From positions 1 to 64,000 of the forward strand of contig CAVCMI010000009.1 of assembly GCA_963603365.1 (NCBI GenBank): a stretch of DNA of 64,000 bases, given 5' to 3'. This stretch comes from F23-D06 sp963603365 (GTDB taxonomy: Bacteria; Bacteroidota; Bacteroidia; Bacteroidales; WCHB1-69). This document shows, piece by piece, positions 43,248 to 51,979 of this stretch (the stretch's first letter is position 1; every line of letters starts with the position of its first letter). The position numbers and the translations under genes were made by a program. Under the pieces are notes generated by a model, which was not told the origin of the DNA, searched no databases, and saw nothing but the letters and a program-made list of their open reading frames with translations.

Positions 43248-45914
43248 ATGAATGATTTATCCCTTTTTGTATCAAATAACAACACCGCCCCTGACGAGAA
43301 CGCATCTGAAAGCCAAACCATGCCTGACAGTACGGATCGGGCAAATCCACTGGGGACAGGGGATTCCACACTGCAGCCGGAGATCCGCAGAACATACACC
43401 AAGACGGAGATTTTCGCAGATGTGGTGAACTACTTCGGCGGCGATGAATTGGCGGCCGGTGTGTGGATAGACAAGTATGCGCTGAAAGACAAGGACGGCA
43501 ATCTTGTAGAACGGACGCCCGAAGAGATGCACCGCCGCCTCGCACGCGAGTTTGCCCGCATCGAGAGCCGCTATGTAAACCCGATGGACGAGGATTTCAT
43601 CTTCTCTCTGTTCGACCATTTCAAATACGTTGTTCCACAAGGCAGTCCGATGGCCGGCATCGGCAACAACGACCAGATTGTTTCCCTGTCCAACTGCTTC
43701 GTCATCGGCAATGCCGGCAACTCCGACTCGTACGGCGGCATCTTGAAAATGGACGAAGAACAGGTGCAGCTGATGAAACGGCGCGGCGGCGTGGGGCACG
43801 ACCTTTCCGACATCCGTCCGGCGGGCAGCCGCGTGCAGAACTGCGCCCTGAGCTCTACCGGCGTGGTGCCGTTTATGGAACGCTACTCCAACTCTACGCG
43901 CGAGGTGGCGCAAGACGGCAGACGCGGCGCGCTTATGCTCTCCATTGCCATCAAACACCCCGACTCTGAACAGTTCATCGATGCCAAAATGACCGAAGGG
44001 AAAGTTACCGGCGCCAATGTCTCCGTCAAAATCGACGACGATTTTATGGAATGCGTACGCAACAATACTCCTTACGTCCTGCAATACCCCATAGATTCAG
44101 CCAACCCCGACTTCACAAAGGAGATTGATGCAACAAAACTTTGGAAGAAGATCATACACAACGCCTGGAAATCGGCCGAACCCGGAGTTCTCTATTGGGA
44201 TACCATTCTGCGCGAGTCGGTGCCCGACTGCTACAAAGACGAGGGCTTCGGCACCGTGTCCACGAACCCCTGCGGAGAAATCCCGCTCTGCCCTTACGAC
44301 AGCTGCCGCCTGATAGCCATAAATCTCTACAGTTATGTGGAAAACCCGTTCACAGACAAAGCCTTTTTCAATATGCCGCTCTTCAAAGAGCACGTGCAGC
44401 ATGCCCAACGGCTGATGGACGACCTCATCGACCTTGAGATGGAAAAGATCGACCGTATTTTGGAGAAAATAGCGCGCGACCCGGAAAGCGACGATATCAA
44501 ACGGGTGGAGAAAGAGCTTTGGCTCAAAATTCGCTTGCAGTCAGCCAAAGGAAGGCGCACTGGGCTTGGCATAACAAGCGAGGGCGATATGCTTGCCGCA
44601 TTGAACATCCGCTACGGCTCCGACGAAGGGAATGCCTTCTCTACCGAGGTACACAAGCAACTGGCTCTCGCAGCATACCGTTCTTCTGTGACCATGGCCA
44701 AGGAGCGCGGGGCTTTCCCCATCTACAGCTGCATAAAAGAGGGACATAACCCCTTCATCCAACGCTTGCGTCAAGCCGACCCGAAACTATACGATGACAT
44801 GATCCGCTACGGACGCCGCAACATCGCCCTGCTGACCATCGCTCCTACGGGAAGCGTGAGCATCTGCACCCAAACGACCTCCGGGCTCGAACCCGCATTC
44901 AACGTCATCTACAAACGCCGCCGAAAGGTCAACCCCAACGACATGTCCATTAAAAAGACAACTGTAAAAGATGTGATGGGCGACAAATTTGAAGAATATC
45001 TCGTCTTTCACCAGAAGTTCCTCAAATGGGCAGAAGTCAACGGCTATACTTACGACCAAATGACCCAAATGGACGAAAAAGAACTTCAGCAACTGGTGGA
45101 AAAGTCGCCGTACTATAAATCTACCGCCGCCGACACGGACTATCTCAAAAAAGTCGAGCTTCAAGGTTCCGTACAGAAATGGGTTGACCACTCCATTTCC
45201 GTCACCGTGAATTTGCCCGCCGACGTCTCGGAGCAGACCGTGGCCGACCTCTATATGAAAGCCTGGCAAGTAGGCTGCAAAGGGCTCACCGTATATCGGG
45301 AGGGTTCGCGCGACGGCGTGCTCATCACCCCGACAAGCGAGAAAAAAACCGCCGCTCTTCCCAAGAATTTCAAACGTCCCAAAGAACTGCAAGCGGACAT
45401 TATCCACTTCAAGAACAACAACGAAGACTGGGTCGCCTACATCGGGCTGTACAACGGCAAACCGTACGAGATTTTCACAGGAAAGACCGGCGAGGAGAAT
45501 TTCCAACTGCCCAAATGGGTCGAGCATGGGTTCATCATCAAAAACAGACACGAAGACGGCACCAAGTCGTACGATTTCAGATACTACGACAAGGCCGGAT
45601 ATGAAGTCATCTTGCGTGGACTTGACCGTTGCTTTAATCAGGAGTTCTGGAATTATGCCAAAATGACCTCCGCGTTGCTGCGCAACGGCATACCTGTCAA
45701 CAATATCGTCAACATCATCTCCGGGCTCAATTTCAGGCAAGAGAGCATCAACTCATGGCGCAACGGCGTATGCCGGGCTCTCAAGAAATTCATTCAGGAC
45801 GGCACGAAACAGAAAGGCGTGGAATGCCCAAATTGCCACCGCCTTGACTCTATGGAATTCAAGGAAGGATGCCTTGTTTGTTCCAATTGCGGATACTCTA
45901 AATGCGGATCCTGA
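43248..45914 (+). CDS. nrdJ: Adenosylcobalamin-dependent ribonucleotide reductase (class II)
   Basis: Reduces ribonucleotides to deoxyribonucleotides with a cobalamin radical, working with or without oxygen. The 888 residues (ATG at 43248; a TTG two codons earlier is less likely) contain LSNCFVIGNAGNSDSYGGIL (first active-site Cys region, near 145), GVGHDLSDIRPAG, STNPCGEIPL (near 340, catalytic NPCxE) and TIAPTGSVSICTQTTSGLEPAF (near 528). The C-terminus carries two cysteine pairs, CPNC and CSNC, in a small ribbon (ECPNCHRLDS...VCSNCGYSKCG) that re-reduces the active site or binds zinc. The first 60 residues are poorly conserved. The LutA-like gene follows after 18 bp. Confidence 0.95.
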   Translation: MNDLSLFVSNNNTAPDENASESQTMPDSTDRANPLGTGDSTLQPEIRRTYTKTEIFADVVNYFGGDELAAGVWIDKYALKDKDGNLVERTPEEMHRRLAREFARIESRYVNPMDEDFIFSLFDHFKYVVPQGSPMAGIGNNDQIVSLSNCFVIGNAGNSDSYGGILKMDEEQVQLMKRRGGVGHDLSDIRPAGSRVQNCALSSTGVVPFMERYSNSTREVAQDGRRGALMLSIAIKHPDSEQFIDAKMTEGKVTGANVSVKIDDDFMECVRNNTPYVLQYPIDSANPDFTKEIDATKLWKKIIHNAWKSAEPGVLYWDTILRESVPDCYKDEGFGTVSTNPCGEIPLCPYDSCRLIAINLYSYVENPFTDKAFFNMPLFKEHVQHAQRLMDDLIDLEMEKIDRILEKIARDPESDDIKRVEKELWLKIRLQSAKGRRTGLGITSEGDMLAALNIRYGSDEGNAFSTEVHKQLALAAYRSSVTMAKERGAFPIYSCIKEGHNPFIQRLRQADPKLYDDMIRYGRRNIALLTIAPTGSVSICTQTTSGLEPAFNVIYKRRRKVNPNDMSIKKTTVKDVMGDKFEEYLVFHQKFLKWAEVNGYTYDQMTQMDEKELQQLVEKSPYYKSTAADTDYLKKVELQGSVQKWVDHSISVTVNLPADVSEQTVADLYMKAWQVGCKGLTVYREGSRDGVLITPTSEKKTAALPKNFKRPKELQADIIHFKNNNEDWVAYIGLYNGKPYEIFTGKTGEENFQLPKWVEHGFIIKNRHEDGTKSYDFRYYDKAGYEVILRGLDRCFNQEFWNYAKMTSALLRNGIPVNNIVNIISGLNFRQESINSWRNGVCRALKKFIQDGTKQKGVECPNCHRLDSMEFKEGCLVCSNCGYSKCGS

Positions 45915-45932
45915 CCAAGTTAATGCAAAGAA

Positions 45933-46685
45933 ATGGATAACAATAGCAACATCGTCAATTTATTTATCCCTTGCCAGATGGATATGTTCCAGCCTAACAC
46001 GGCATTCAGCGTCATCAGCATACTGGAGCGCATCGGTGTCAGAAGCCAGTATTTTGAAGAGCAGACCTGCTGCGGACGACGTTTCTTTATGGAGGGCGAA
46101 CTGGAATATGCCGAAGATCTGGCAAGTCAGATATTACAGAATTATAAAGAATATAACGAGAAAGTACGATTCCCGTTTGTGATACCCGACTGTGGTTGTG
46201 CAGGATATATGAAGAAAACTTACCGGAAAGTATTGGAAAACTCGGTTCAGAACAAAGACCTTGAGTTTTTTTCGCAAAACGTCTGGGAATTGTGCGACTA
46301 CATTGTCAACGTCAAGCGCATAGAATGTCTGGACAATACGTTTGAGGGGGATGTCTTCTACTTCAAGTCATGTGCAGCGCGCAACCTCTACCCCTCCAAT
46401 GACGCGCCCGAAACCCTGCTGCGCAACACAAAAGGACTCAATCTGATACAAAACGGAGAACTGAACACCTGTTGCGGTGCAAATGGGCGTTTCGCCTTGT
46501 CAAATCCCACAGACATGGAATGTCTTACGGGAGAGATTGTCAGAACAATCACGGAAACCTCCCGCATAGACTACATCACCTCCACCGACATCCATTGTCT
46601 TCAGCATATAGATGCCTATAAGGAAGCGCACGGCTTGGACTTTGAAGTCATCCATATTGCCGACATTCTAAAAGGGGAACAATAA
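45933..46685 (+). CDS. LutA/YkgE-like CCG-domain iron-sulfur protein
   Basis: The 250-residue protein has two cysteine-rich CCG domains. The first has Cys at about 14, CCGRR near 46 and a Cys in DCGCAGYM; the second has KSCAARN, CCGANGRF near 187 and DIHCLQHI. LutA, GlpC and the HdrB/HdrD subunits use such domains to bind iron-sulfur centres. With no ferredoxin domain or membrane segment it most resembles LutA/YkgE, which acts with LutB and LutC in lactate oxidation; neither partner is adjacent. It starts 18 bp after nrdJ, so it is probably cotranscribed, for no obvious reason. Confidence 0.82.
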   Translation: MDNNSNIVNLFIPCQMDMFQPNTAFSVISILERIGVRSQYFEEQTCCGRRFFMEGELEYAEDLASQILQNYKEYNEKVRFPFVIPDCGCAGYMKKTYRKVLENSVQNKDLEFFSQNVWELCDYIVNVKRIECLDNTFEGDVFYFKSCAARNLYPSNDAPETLLRNTKGLNLIQNGELNTCCGANGRFALSNPTDMECLTGEIVRTITETSRIDYITSTDIHCLQHIDAYKEAHGLDFEVIHIADILKGEQ

Positions 46686-46737
46686 CATATCTTTCATAAG
46701 GAAAAGAACCCAGAAGAAACGCATAATGTAAAAAAAT

Positions 46738-46769
46738 AAAAAAGGTCCTCTTGGGAAGGACCTTTTTTA
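46738..46769. terminator. Bidirectional terminator between the LutA-like gene and rpmA
   Basis: AAAGGTCCT (46741-46749) pairs with AGGACCTTT (46757-46765) over a 7-nt loop, with A residues before and T residues after. It is placed to end both convergent transcription units. Confidence 0.85.
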
Positions 46770-46796
46770 AAATCAAACATTATGAACAAAATATCA

Positions 46797-47066
46797 TTAG
46801 TTCCGCGTCTCCTGAGCAGGAATCACAGAAACATATGATCTATCCTTATGGGTTTTCCTGAAAGACACGGTTCCGTCAATGAGTGCATACAAAGTATGAT
46901 CTCTTCCCATTCCCACATTCTGTCCCGGATTGTGAACCGTTCCTCTTTGGCGAACGATGATATTGCCGGCTTTGGCAAATTGACCGCCAAATATTTTAAG
47001 ACCCAATCTTTTACTTGCTGATTCGCGGCCGTTCTGCGAACTGCCGACACCTTTTTTATGTGCCAT
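46797..47066 (-). CDS. rpmA: 50S ribosomal protein L27
   Basis: The 89-residue protein begins MAHKKGVGSSQNGRESASKRLG and contains AGNIIVRQRGTVHNPGQNVGMGRDHTLYAL, the L27 signature. The N-terminal arm reaches the peptidyl-transferase centre. There is no cleavable leader of the Firmicutes type. It follows rplU by 28 bp in the usual order. Confidence 0.98.
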   Translation of the reverse strand: MAHKKGVGSSQNGRESASKRLGLKIFGGQFAKAGNIIVRQRGTVHNPGQNVGMGRDHTLYALIDGTVSFRKTHKDRSYVSVIPAQETRN

Positions 47067-47094
47067 ATTCTATTTTCTTTTTACTTAACGATAA

Positions 47095-47406
47095 CTATAA
47101 GGTAATGTCATCAATTCTAATGGAAGTCAGACACTGACGATGACCATTCAATTTCTGGTAACCTTTTCTTCTTTTTTTCTTGAAAACGAGAACCTTGTCT
47201 CCTTTGAGATGTTTGAGTACCGTTGCAGTCACGGAAGCGCCGGAGACGGCAGGGGTTCCGACTTTGACGTTGCCGTCATTTTCTACTAACAGTACGCTGT
47301 CAAACTTCACTTGCGTACCCTCTTCAGCCTGAAGGCGCTGAACATAAACCTTGCGGTCTTTTTCAATCTTGAATTGCTGCCCGGCTATTTCTACAATCGC
47401 ATACAT
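47095..47406 (-). CDS. rplU: 50S ribosomal protein L21
   Basis: The 103 residues begin MYAIVEIAGQQFKIEKDRKVYV and end KKRRKGYQKLNGHRQCLTSIRIDDI, matching bL21 (KRRKxYxxxxGHRQxxTxxxI). First gene of the rplU-rpmA operon with its own promoter. Confidence 0.98.
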   Translation of the reverse strand: MYAIVEIAGQQFKIEKDRKVYVQRLQAEEGTQVKFDSVLLVENDGNVKVGTPAVSGASVTATVLKHLKGDKVLVFKKKRRKGYQKLNGHRQCLTSIRIDDITL

Positions 47407-47442
47407 TATCTATCTGTTTTAAGTTTGTTTCTAAAACGGCTG

Positions 47443-47450
47443 CAAAAATA
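47443..47450 (-). promoter_or_regulatory. rplU-rpmA promoter, -7 element
   Basis: The minus strand reads TTCTATTTTTGCAGCC, with TATTTTTG at 47450-47443, 36 bp before the rplU ATG. Confidence 0.6.
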
Positions 47451-47539
47451 GAAAAAATATCATTCCGTCGCAAATAGTCTGCAATTTTTTTTTTCGATTT
47501 TCGTTAGTTCCTCTGTATCGCGTTGAAAAATATATAGAA

Positions 47540-48649
47540 ATGAGCAAAACTGACATTATTAAAAACCTGACAATCAGCATTATAATTATTTTCTCGTTTT
47601 CTTGGGCGAATTTCGCCCAAACATCAGGCGGGCGGTACGAAATGGTAGACTTGACCCGTGCGGCCGAAGAATCCGTGAATGCAGTAGTATATATCAAGAC
47701 AGAATTTATGCAGAAAAATGCCGTATGGGACGATTTTTTCGGAGGTACGATATGGGAGAACCTGTTCGGTTCTGCACCGAGCCTCTATCCGGTTCAGGCA
47801 GCAGGCTCGGGCGTAATTGTCTCCTCTGACGGCTACATCATCACGAACAACCATGTTGTAGAAGATGCTGTCCGCGCCACCGTCACGCTGAATGACAAAC
47901 GCGAATACCAAGGCACGATCGTAGGCACCGACCCCGTCTCCGACCTTGCTCTTATAAAAATAGAAGAACAAGGGCTCCCCTTCCTTGAATTTGCCAACTC
48001 CGACTCTGTCAAGATCGGGCAATGGGTGCTGGCCGTCGGCAATCCGATGAACCTCACCTCGACCGTCACTGCGGGCATCATCAGCGCCAAGTCCCGTCTG
48101 CTCAACACCACTACGGGGCGCACCAAGACGGAAGAGACCTATTTGCAGACAGACGCCGCTGTAAACTCGGGCAACAGCGGCGGCGCGTTAGTCAATGCTT
48201 CGGGCAAACTTATCGGCGTCAACACCGCCATTGCCTCAGGGAACGGATATTATACAGGCTACTCTTTCGCCATTCCCTCCAACATTGTCAAGAAAGTCTA
48301 TGCAGACCTGAAAAAATACGGCAAGGTGCAGTCTGCCTTTTTGGGCGTCTCCATAGCCGAACTGAATGCCGCCTTAGCCAAGGAATACGGTCTTGACGAC
48401 GTGCGCGGCATCTACATCACCGACGTTGACAGCGACGGCGCCGCCGCCAAGAATGACTTTCAGGAAGGCGACGTAATAGTGGAAATCTGCGGGCTGCCGA
48501 CCAACAGCCTCGCCGAAGTGCGCAATGTTCTCAAGACCAAATCCCCAGGGGATGTCGTATCCGTCACCCTCATCCGCAACCACGAAAAAAGACACCGTAA
48601 TGTAACTTTATTGAACAATATGGGTACAACCGACATTATTGGGGAATAA
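47540..48649 (+). CDS. HtrA/Deg-family serine protease with one PDZ domain
   Basis: Exported quality-control protease. The 369 residues start with an uncleaved anchor or signal peptide (about 8-26, ending WANFAQ). The trypsin-like domain has the full triad: His in TNNHVV (near 104), Asp in DPVSDLAL (near 135) and Ser in NSGNSGGAL (near 213). One PDZ domain follows (about 270-355: FLGVSIAEL...VRGIYITDVDSDGAA). With one PDZ it resembles DegS in layout rather than DegP or DegQ, which have two. No sigma-E partner genes are seen nearby. It precedes rpoD by 76 bp. Confidence 0.93.
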   Translation: MSKTDIIKNLTISIIIIFSFSWANFAQTSGGRYEMVDLTRAAEESVNAVVYIKTEFMQKNAVWDDFFGGTIWENLFGSAPSLYPVQAAGSGVIVSSDGYIITNNHVVEDAVRATVTLNDKREYQGTIVGTDPVSDLALIKIEEQGLPFLEFANSDSVKIGQWVLAVGNPMNLTSTVTAGIISAKSRLLNTTTGRTKTEETYLQTDAAVNSGNSGGALVNASGKLIGVNTAIASGNGYYTGYSFAIPSNIVKKVYADLKKYGKVQSAFLGVSIAELNAALAKEYGLDDVRGIYITDVDSDGAAAKNDFQEGDVIVEICGLPTNSLAEVRNVLKTKSPGDVVSVTLIRNHEKRHRNVTLLNNMGTTDIIGE

Positions 48650-48725
48650 ACGTTCTGAAGATTTTTACAATAAAAATAATTCCTATTGGGTTAAAATTTT
48701 ATATTTTTTTGTTATATAATATTGT

Positions 48726-49586
48726 ATGAGACAATTAAAAATTTCAAAATCAATCACAAACCGCGATTCTGCTTCATTAGACCGTTATCTTGCCGACATC
48801 GGCAAGGAGAGTATGATCAGCGCAGAGGAAGAAGTTGAATTGGCACGCAAGATCAAATCCGGGGACGAGGAGGCCCTGAACAAACTGACCACAACAAACC
48901 TGCGTTTTGTGGTTTCTGTAGCAAAACAGTACCAAAACCAGGGCATCAGTTTGCAGGACCTCATCAACGAAGGGAACGTAGGGCTGATAAAGGCCGCCAA
49001 GCGCTTTGATGAAACCCGCGGATTCAAGTTCATCTCATACGCAGTCTGGTGGATCCGACAGTCTATCCTGCAAGCCATTGCAGACCAGTCGCGTATTGTA
49101 CGCCTTCCGCTCAACCAAGTCGGCGTAATCAACAAGATAAAGAAAGAGACCGCCCGCCTGGAACAAACCCTCAAACGTCTGCCCACCACCGAGGAGATTG
49201 CCGAAGCCATAGATATGCCCGTGTACAAGGTTTCTGAAATCATGAAGATGAACAACCATCCGCAATCCATCGACTCGCCCATCTCCCCGAACGAGGAAAC
49301 CCGCTTTGTGGACATTTTCGTACACGACAACGACGAAGACACAGACAACATCCTGATAAAGGAGTCTCTCTCTTCCGAAATCCATGACCTCTTGAAGACG
49401 TTGCCCGAGAAAGAGCAGGAGGTGCTGAAACTTTTCTATGGCATTGACACTTCACACGAACACACCCTTGACGAAATCGGCGACCGTATGGAACTGTCAA
49501 GAGAGAGAGTCAGACAAATCAAAGAGCGTGCATTGAAACGTCTACGCCAGAACAGCAAGAACAAGAACCTTAAAAGTTACCTATAG
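48726..49586 (+). CDS. rpoD: Primary RNA polymerase sigma factor (sigma-ABfr type)
   Basis: Directs RNA polymerase to housekeeping promoters. The 286 residues lack the long region 1.1 and non-conserved insertion of E. coli RpoD, as in all Bacteroidota. Seen are region 1.2 to 2 (SLDRYLADIGKESMISAEEEVELARKI; VSVAKQYQNQGISLQDLINEGNVGLIKAAKRFDE; FKFISYAVWWIRQSILQAI, region 2.3-2.4), region 3, and region 4.2 helix-turn-helix (TLDEIGDRMELSRERVRQIKERALKRLR). It should recognise the TAnnTTTG promoters found through this window. The upstream 70 bp are very AT-rich with no clear element of its own. gldD follows 19 bp later. Confidence 0.97.
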   Translation: MRQLKISKSITNRDSASLDRYLADIGKESMISAEEEVELARKIKSGDEEALNKLTTTNLRFVVSVAKQYQNQGISLQDLINEGNVGLIKAAKRFDETRGFKFISYAVWWIRQSILQAIADQSRIVRLPLNQVGVINKIKKETARLEQTLKRLPTTEEIAEAIDMPVYKVSEIMKMNNHPQSIDSPISPNEETRFVDIFVHDNDEDTDNILIKESLSSEIHDLLKTLPEKEQEVLKLFYGIDTSHEHTLDEIGDRMELSRERVRQIKERALKRLRQNSKNKNLKSYL

Positions 49587-49605
49587 CCAATCTCTACTTT
49601 CGCCG

Positions 49606-50208
49606 ATGCTCCGACCCCAAAGACCTGCCTTTCTGTGCTGTCTGCTGTTCTGCCTGACCGCTATGCTATGGGCGTGCGGCCTCAAGACGGGCAACGAGAC
49701 CCCGAAACCTTTGGCCTATTTCCGCATCGACATCCCAGAACACCGCTATGTTCAAACTGATACGGCACTGCCGTTCCGGTTTGAACGCTCCGCCGAAACA
49801 GAGGTGACCATCTTCCCGAAAGATGAGGGCGCCTGCTGGATAGACTTGAAATACCCGGACTTGAACGCAACCTTGAAACTCACCTATCTCCCCATCCGGA
49901 ACGCCGACAGTCTGCGCAACCTCATCATCCGTGAAGACAAGATGGTGAAATTCCACTATCAGAAAGCCGAAGATGTAGAGTGCTCCATCATCAAAGATGC
50001 CGGTTCCCGGCTTTGGGGTCAAATCTACGATATCGAGGGGCGTGAAGTCGCCACGCCTTTCATTTTCTGGATGACTGACAGTTCGCGCCATTTCCTGCGC
50101 GGATCCCTGTATTTCAATTTTACGCCTAACAACGACTCCCTGGAACCTGTAATCAAATACCTGCGAGAAGATGCCCTGCATTTCGTCAACACTTTTCAAT
50201 GGCAATAA
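49606..50208 (+). CDS. gldD: GldD-like lipoprotein
   Basis: In gliding Bacteroidota GldD is a lipoprotein needed for gliding and type IX secretion. The 200 residues have a lipoprotein signal with Cys at about 25 (AMLWACG) and the conserved start of the mature domain PKPLAYFRIDIPEHRYV. Later, CWIDLKYPDLNATLKLTYLP and FWMTDSSRHFLRGSLYFNFTPN match the GldD domain. Non-gliding Bacteroidales carry it too, and the neighbouring nuclease has a type IX sorting tail, which agrees with a secretion role. It lies between rpoD and the nuclease with gaps under 20 bp. Confidence 0.88.
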   Translation: MLRPQRPAFLCCLLFCLTAMLWACGLKTGNETPKPLAYFRIDIPEHRYVQTDTALPFRFERSAETEVTIFPKDEGACWIDLKYPDLNATLKLTYLPIRNADSLRNLIIREDKMVKFHYQKAEDVECSIIKDAGSRLWGQIYDIEGREVATPFIFWMTDSSRHFLRGSLYFNFTPNNDSLEPVIKYLREDALHFVNTFQWQ

Positions 50209-50226
50209 ACCTGTAGTTCAGCAACT

Positions 50227-51534
50227 ATGACAACTTCTTACAAAAAGCCGCACCTCAGCAAAGCGACACTGCCTTTTCTGCTGACCTTTCTTATTTGCTT
50301 GTCCGTCGCAGCCCAGAACAACCTTAAGATGATGCAGTACAATCTGATGTACTACACGAATAATTCCGGGGTCTCGGACTGCACGCCCTCAACCAATAAC
50401 CTCGACACAAAAGACAGTTGCCTGCGCACCATCTTCCATCACGTCACACCTGACGTGTTCTGCGTTTGCGAAATAGGCAGCAACGAAACGTACGTGGAGA
50501 GGATCCTCAACAACGTCATAAACATTAACGGCATAAACCGCTACCGGCATGGCCCGCTTACACACTATTCCGGCGGAACAATTGCCAACATGATATACTA
50601 TGACACGCAGAAACTCACCCTGTGCGACAGCTATTACATCACAACCCAATACCGCGACATCAACGGCTACAAGATGTACGTCAACGGCAGTATGTATAAC
50701 GGGGACAGCACTTTCATCACATTCTGGATTATGCACCTCAAGGCCGGCCAATACGAGTCGGCGGAGTCGGCCCGACACACGCAGGTGCAGCGGTTGATGG
50801 AACGCATCTCCTCGTCCGGGATGCCGGGGAACTACGTTGTTTCCGGCGATTTCAACGTCTACCGCGATTCGGAACCCGCATATCAGGAGATGGTGAACTA
50901 CTCAAACAGTCTTTATCGCCTGTACGACCCTATTGACCGGGCAGGCGAATGGAACAACAACGGCCAGTTTGCCGACATCCACACCCAGTCAACCCACTCG
51001 TACGAGTCGAACGGCTGTTTCTCTACCGGAGGGTTGGACGACCGTTTCGACTTCATTCTGGTTTCTCCGTACGTTTATTACGGCAGTTATGGCGTGCAGG
51101 TGCTGCCCGATACATACTTTGCGTTAGGTCAAGACGGCGAGCATTTCAACAGATCACTCGTCCAGCCGCAGAACAACTCACTGCCCCAAGAGGTGCTCGA
51201 CGCCCTTTACCGGCAGTCTGACCATCTGCCAGTCGTCACCGAGTTTGCCATAGACGCAAGTTCCGGTGTCGCTGAACAGGCAACGTTGTGCTTTATGAAA
51301 GCAGCGAACCCCGTAAGCGACAAACTGACCATACATATTCAAAGCTTTGTGGAAGACGCCTGCACATTCGAGGTGTTTTCTGTTGACGGGAAAAAACTTG
51401 CTGTCCACACGGCGCACCTCTCCACGCAGCCTTGCAGGTTAGACTATCCTTTCAATTTCCCTAAAGGCATATACATCCTCAAGGCAAGCGGAGAAAAACT
51501 GCCTCAGCAGGTTTTCAAACTTATAAAACAATAG
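50227..51534 (+). CDS. Secreted endonuclease/exonuclease/phosphatase-family protein with type IX sorting domain
   Basis: The 435-residue protein starts with a signal peptide (about 12-31, ending VAAQ). The EEP fold spans about 34-340, with PDVFCVCEIGS (metal-binding Glu), MHLKAGQ, SGDFNVYRDSEPAY (catalytic Asp-x-Asn), LDDRFDFILVS and SDHLPVVTEF (final Asp-His). The last 80 residues (NPVSDKLTIHIQ...VFSVDGKKLAV...FPKGIYILKA) are a type A C-terminal sorting domain for the type IX system. It should be a surface or released nuclease or phosphodiesterase; the substrate is unknown. It is cotranscribed with rpoD and gldD. Confidence 0.86.
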   Translation: MTTSYKKPHLSKATLPFLLTFLICLSVAAQNNLKMMQYNLMYYTNNSGVSDCTPSTNNLDTKDSCLRTIFHHVTPDVFCVCEIGSNETYVERILNNVININGINRYRHGPLTHYSGGTIANMIYYDTQKLTLCDSYYITTQYRDINGYKMYVNGSMYNGDSTFITFWIMHLKAGQYESAESARHTQVQRLMERISSSGMPGNYVVSGDFNVYRDSEPAYQEMVNYSNSLYRLYDPIDRAGEWNNNGQFADIHTQSTHSYESNGCFSTGGLDDRFDFILVSPYVYYGSYGVQVLPDTYFALGQDGEHFNRSLVQPQNNSLPQEVLDALYRQSDHLPVVTEFAIDASSGVAEQATLCFMKAANPVSDKLTIHIQSFVEDACTFEVFSVDGKKLAVHTAHLSTQPCRLDYPFNFPKGIYILKASGEKLPQQVFKLIKQ

Positions 51535-51549
51535 TCCGGGAAAAAAGTA

Positions 51550-51557
51550 TATCTTTG
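51550..51557 (+). promoter_or_regulatory. Promoter of the DksA-like gene and lspA
   Basis: TATCTTTG followed by CACC, after a GTA, is an exact TAnnTTTG match 32 bp before the ATG at 51590. Confidence 0.65.
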
Positions 51558-51589
51558 CACCTTTTATTAACCCTATAAAAACCATATTT

Positions 51590-51976
51590 ATGGCAGAACA
51601 AATAGCAAACAGATACTCAGATGAGGATCTTGAAGAATTCAGGGAACTCATCCTGAAAAAGATTGAGGAAGCCAAAAAATCGATGGAGGTCTATCAGGAG
51701 GCTTACGCCGGCACCGGCAACGACACCATGGACACTGCGCCGACTTTCAAGAATCTGGAAGACGGGAACCAAGTGCTATCCAAAGAGGAAAACAGCCGTC
51801 TGGCGAACCGTCTGAACAAATACATTGCCAATCTTGAGTCGGCTTTGGTCCGCATCGAAAACAAGACCTACGGCATCGACCGCATCACGGGCAAACTCAT
51901 CCCTAAAGAGCGCTTGAGGATTGTGCCTCACGCCACCCTTGACATCGACACCAAACTCAACGAAAAAAAGAAATAG
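51590..51976 (+). CDS. TraR/DksA-like protein without zinc-finger cysteines
   Basis: The 128 residues have an acidic, coiled-coil N-terminal half (DEDLEEFRELILKKIEEAKKSMEVY) and the segment KTYGIDRITGKLIPKERLRIVPHATL, the DksA/TraR C-terminal motif. In the usual Bacteroidota form this segment reads YGIC; here the Cys is Asp, and no cysteine remains in the whole protein, so no zinc finger is possible. DksA proteins bind in the RNA polymerase secondary channel and modulate transcription, which is a tentative role here. lspA follows after three bases. Confidence 0.85.
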   Translation: MAEQIANRYSDEDLEEFRELILKKIEEAKKSMEVYQEAYAGTGNDTMDTAPTFKNLEDGNQVLSKEENSRLANRLNKYIANLESALVRIENKTYGIDRITGKLIPKERLRIVPHATLDIDTKLNEKKK

Positions 51977-51979
51977 GCT

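Noticed and set aside
45933..46685. DsrK/HdrD partner for the DsrC module
   Set aside because: It has CCG domains but no ferredoxin-type clusters, and it is 18 kb away with nrdJ; only a weak possibility.
48700..48725. TATTTTTTTG as an rpoD promoter
   Set aside because: It has two extra T residues relative to TAnnTTTG and lies so close to the ATG that a start there is doubtful.
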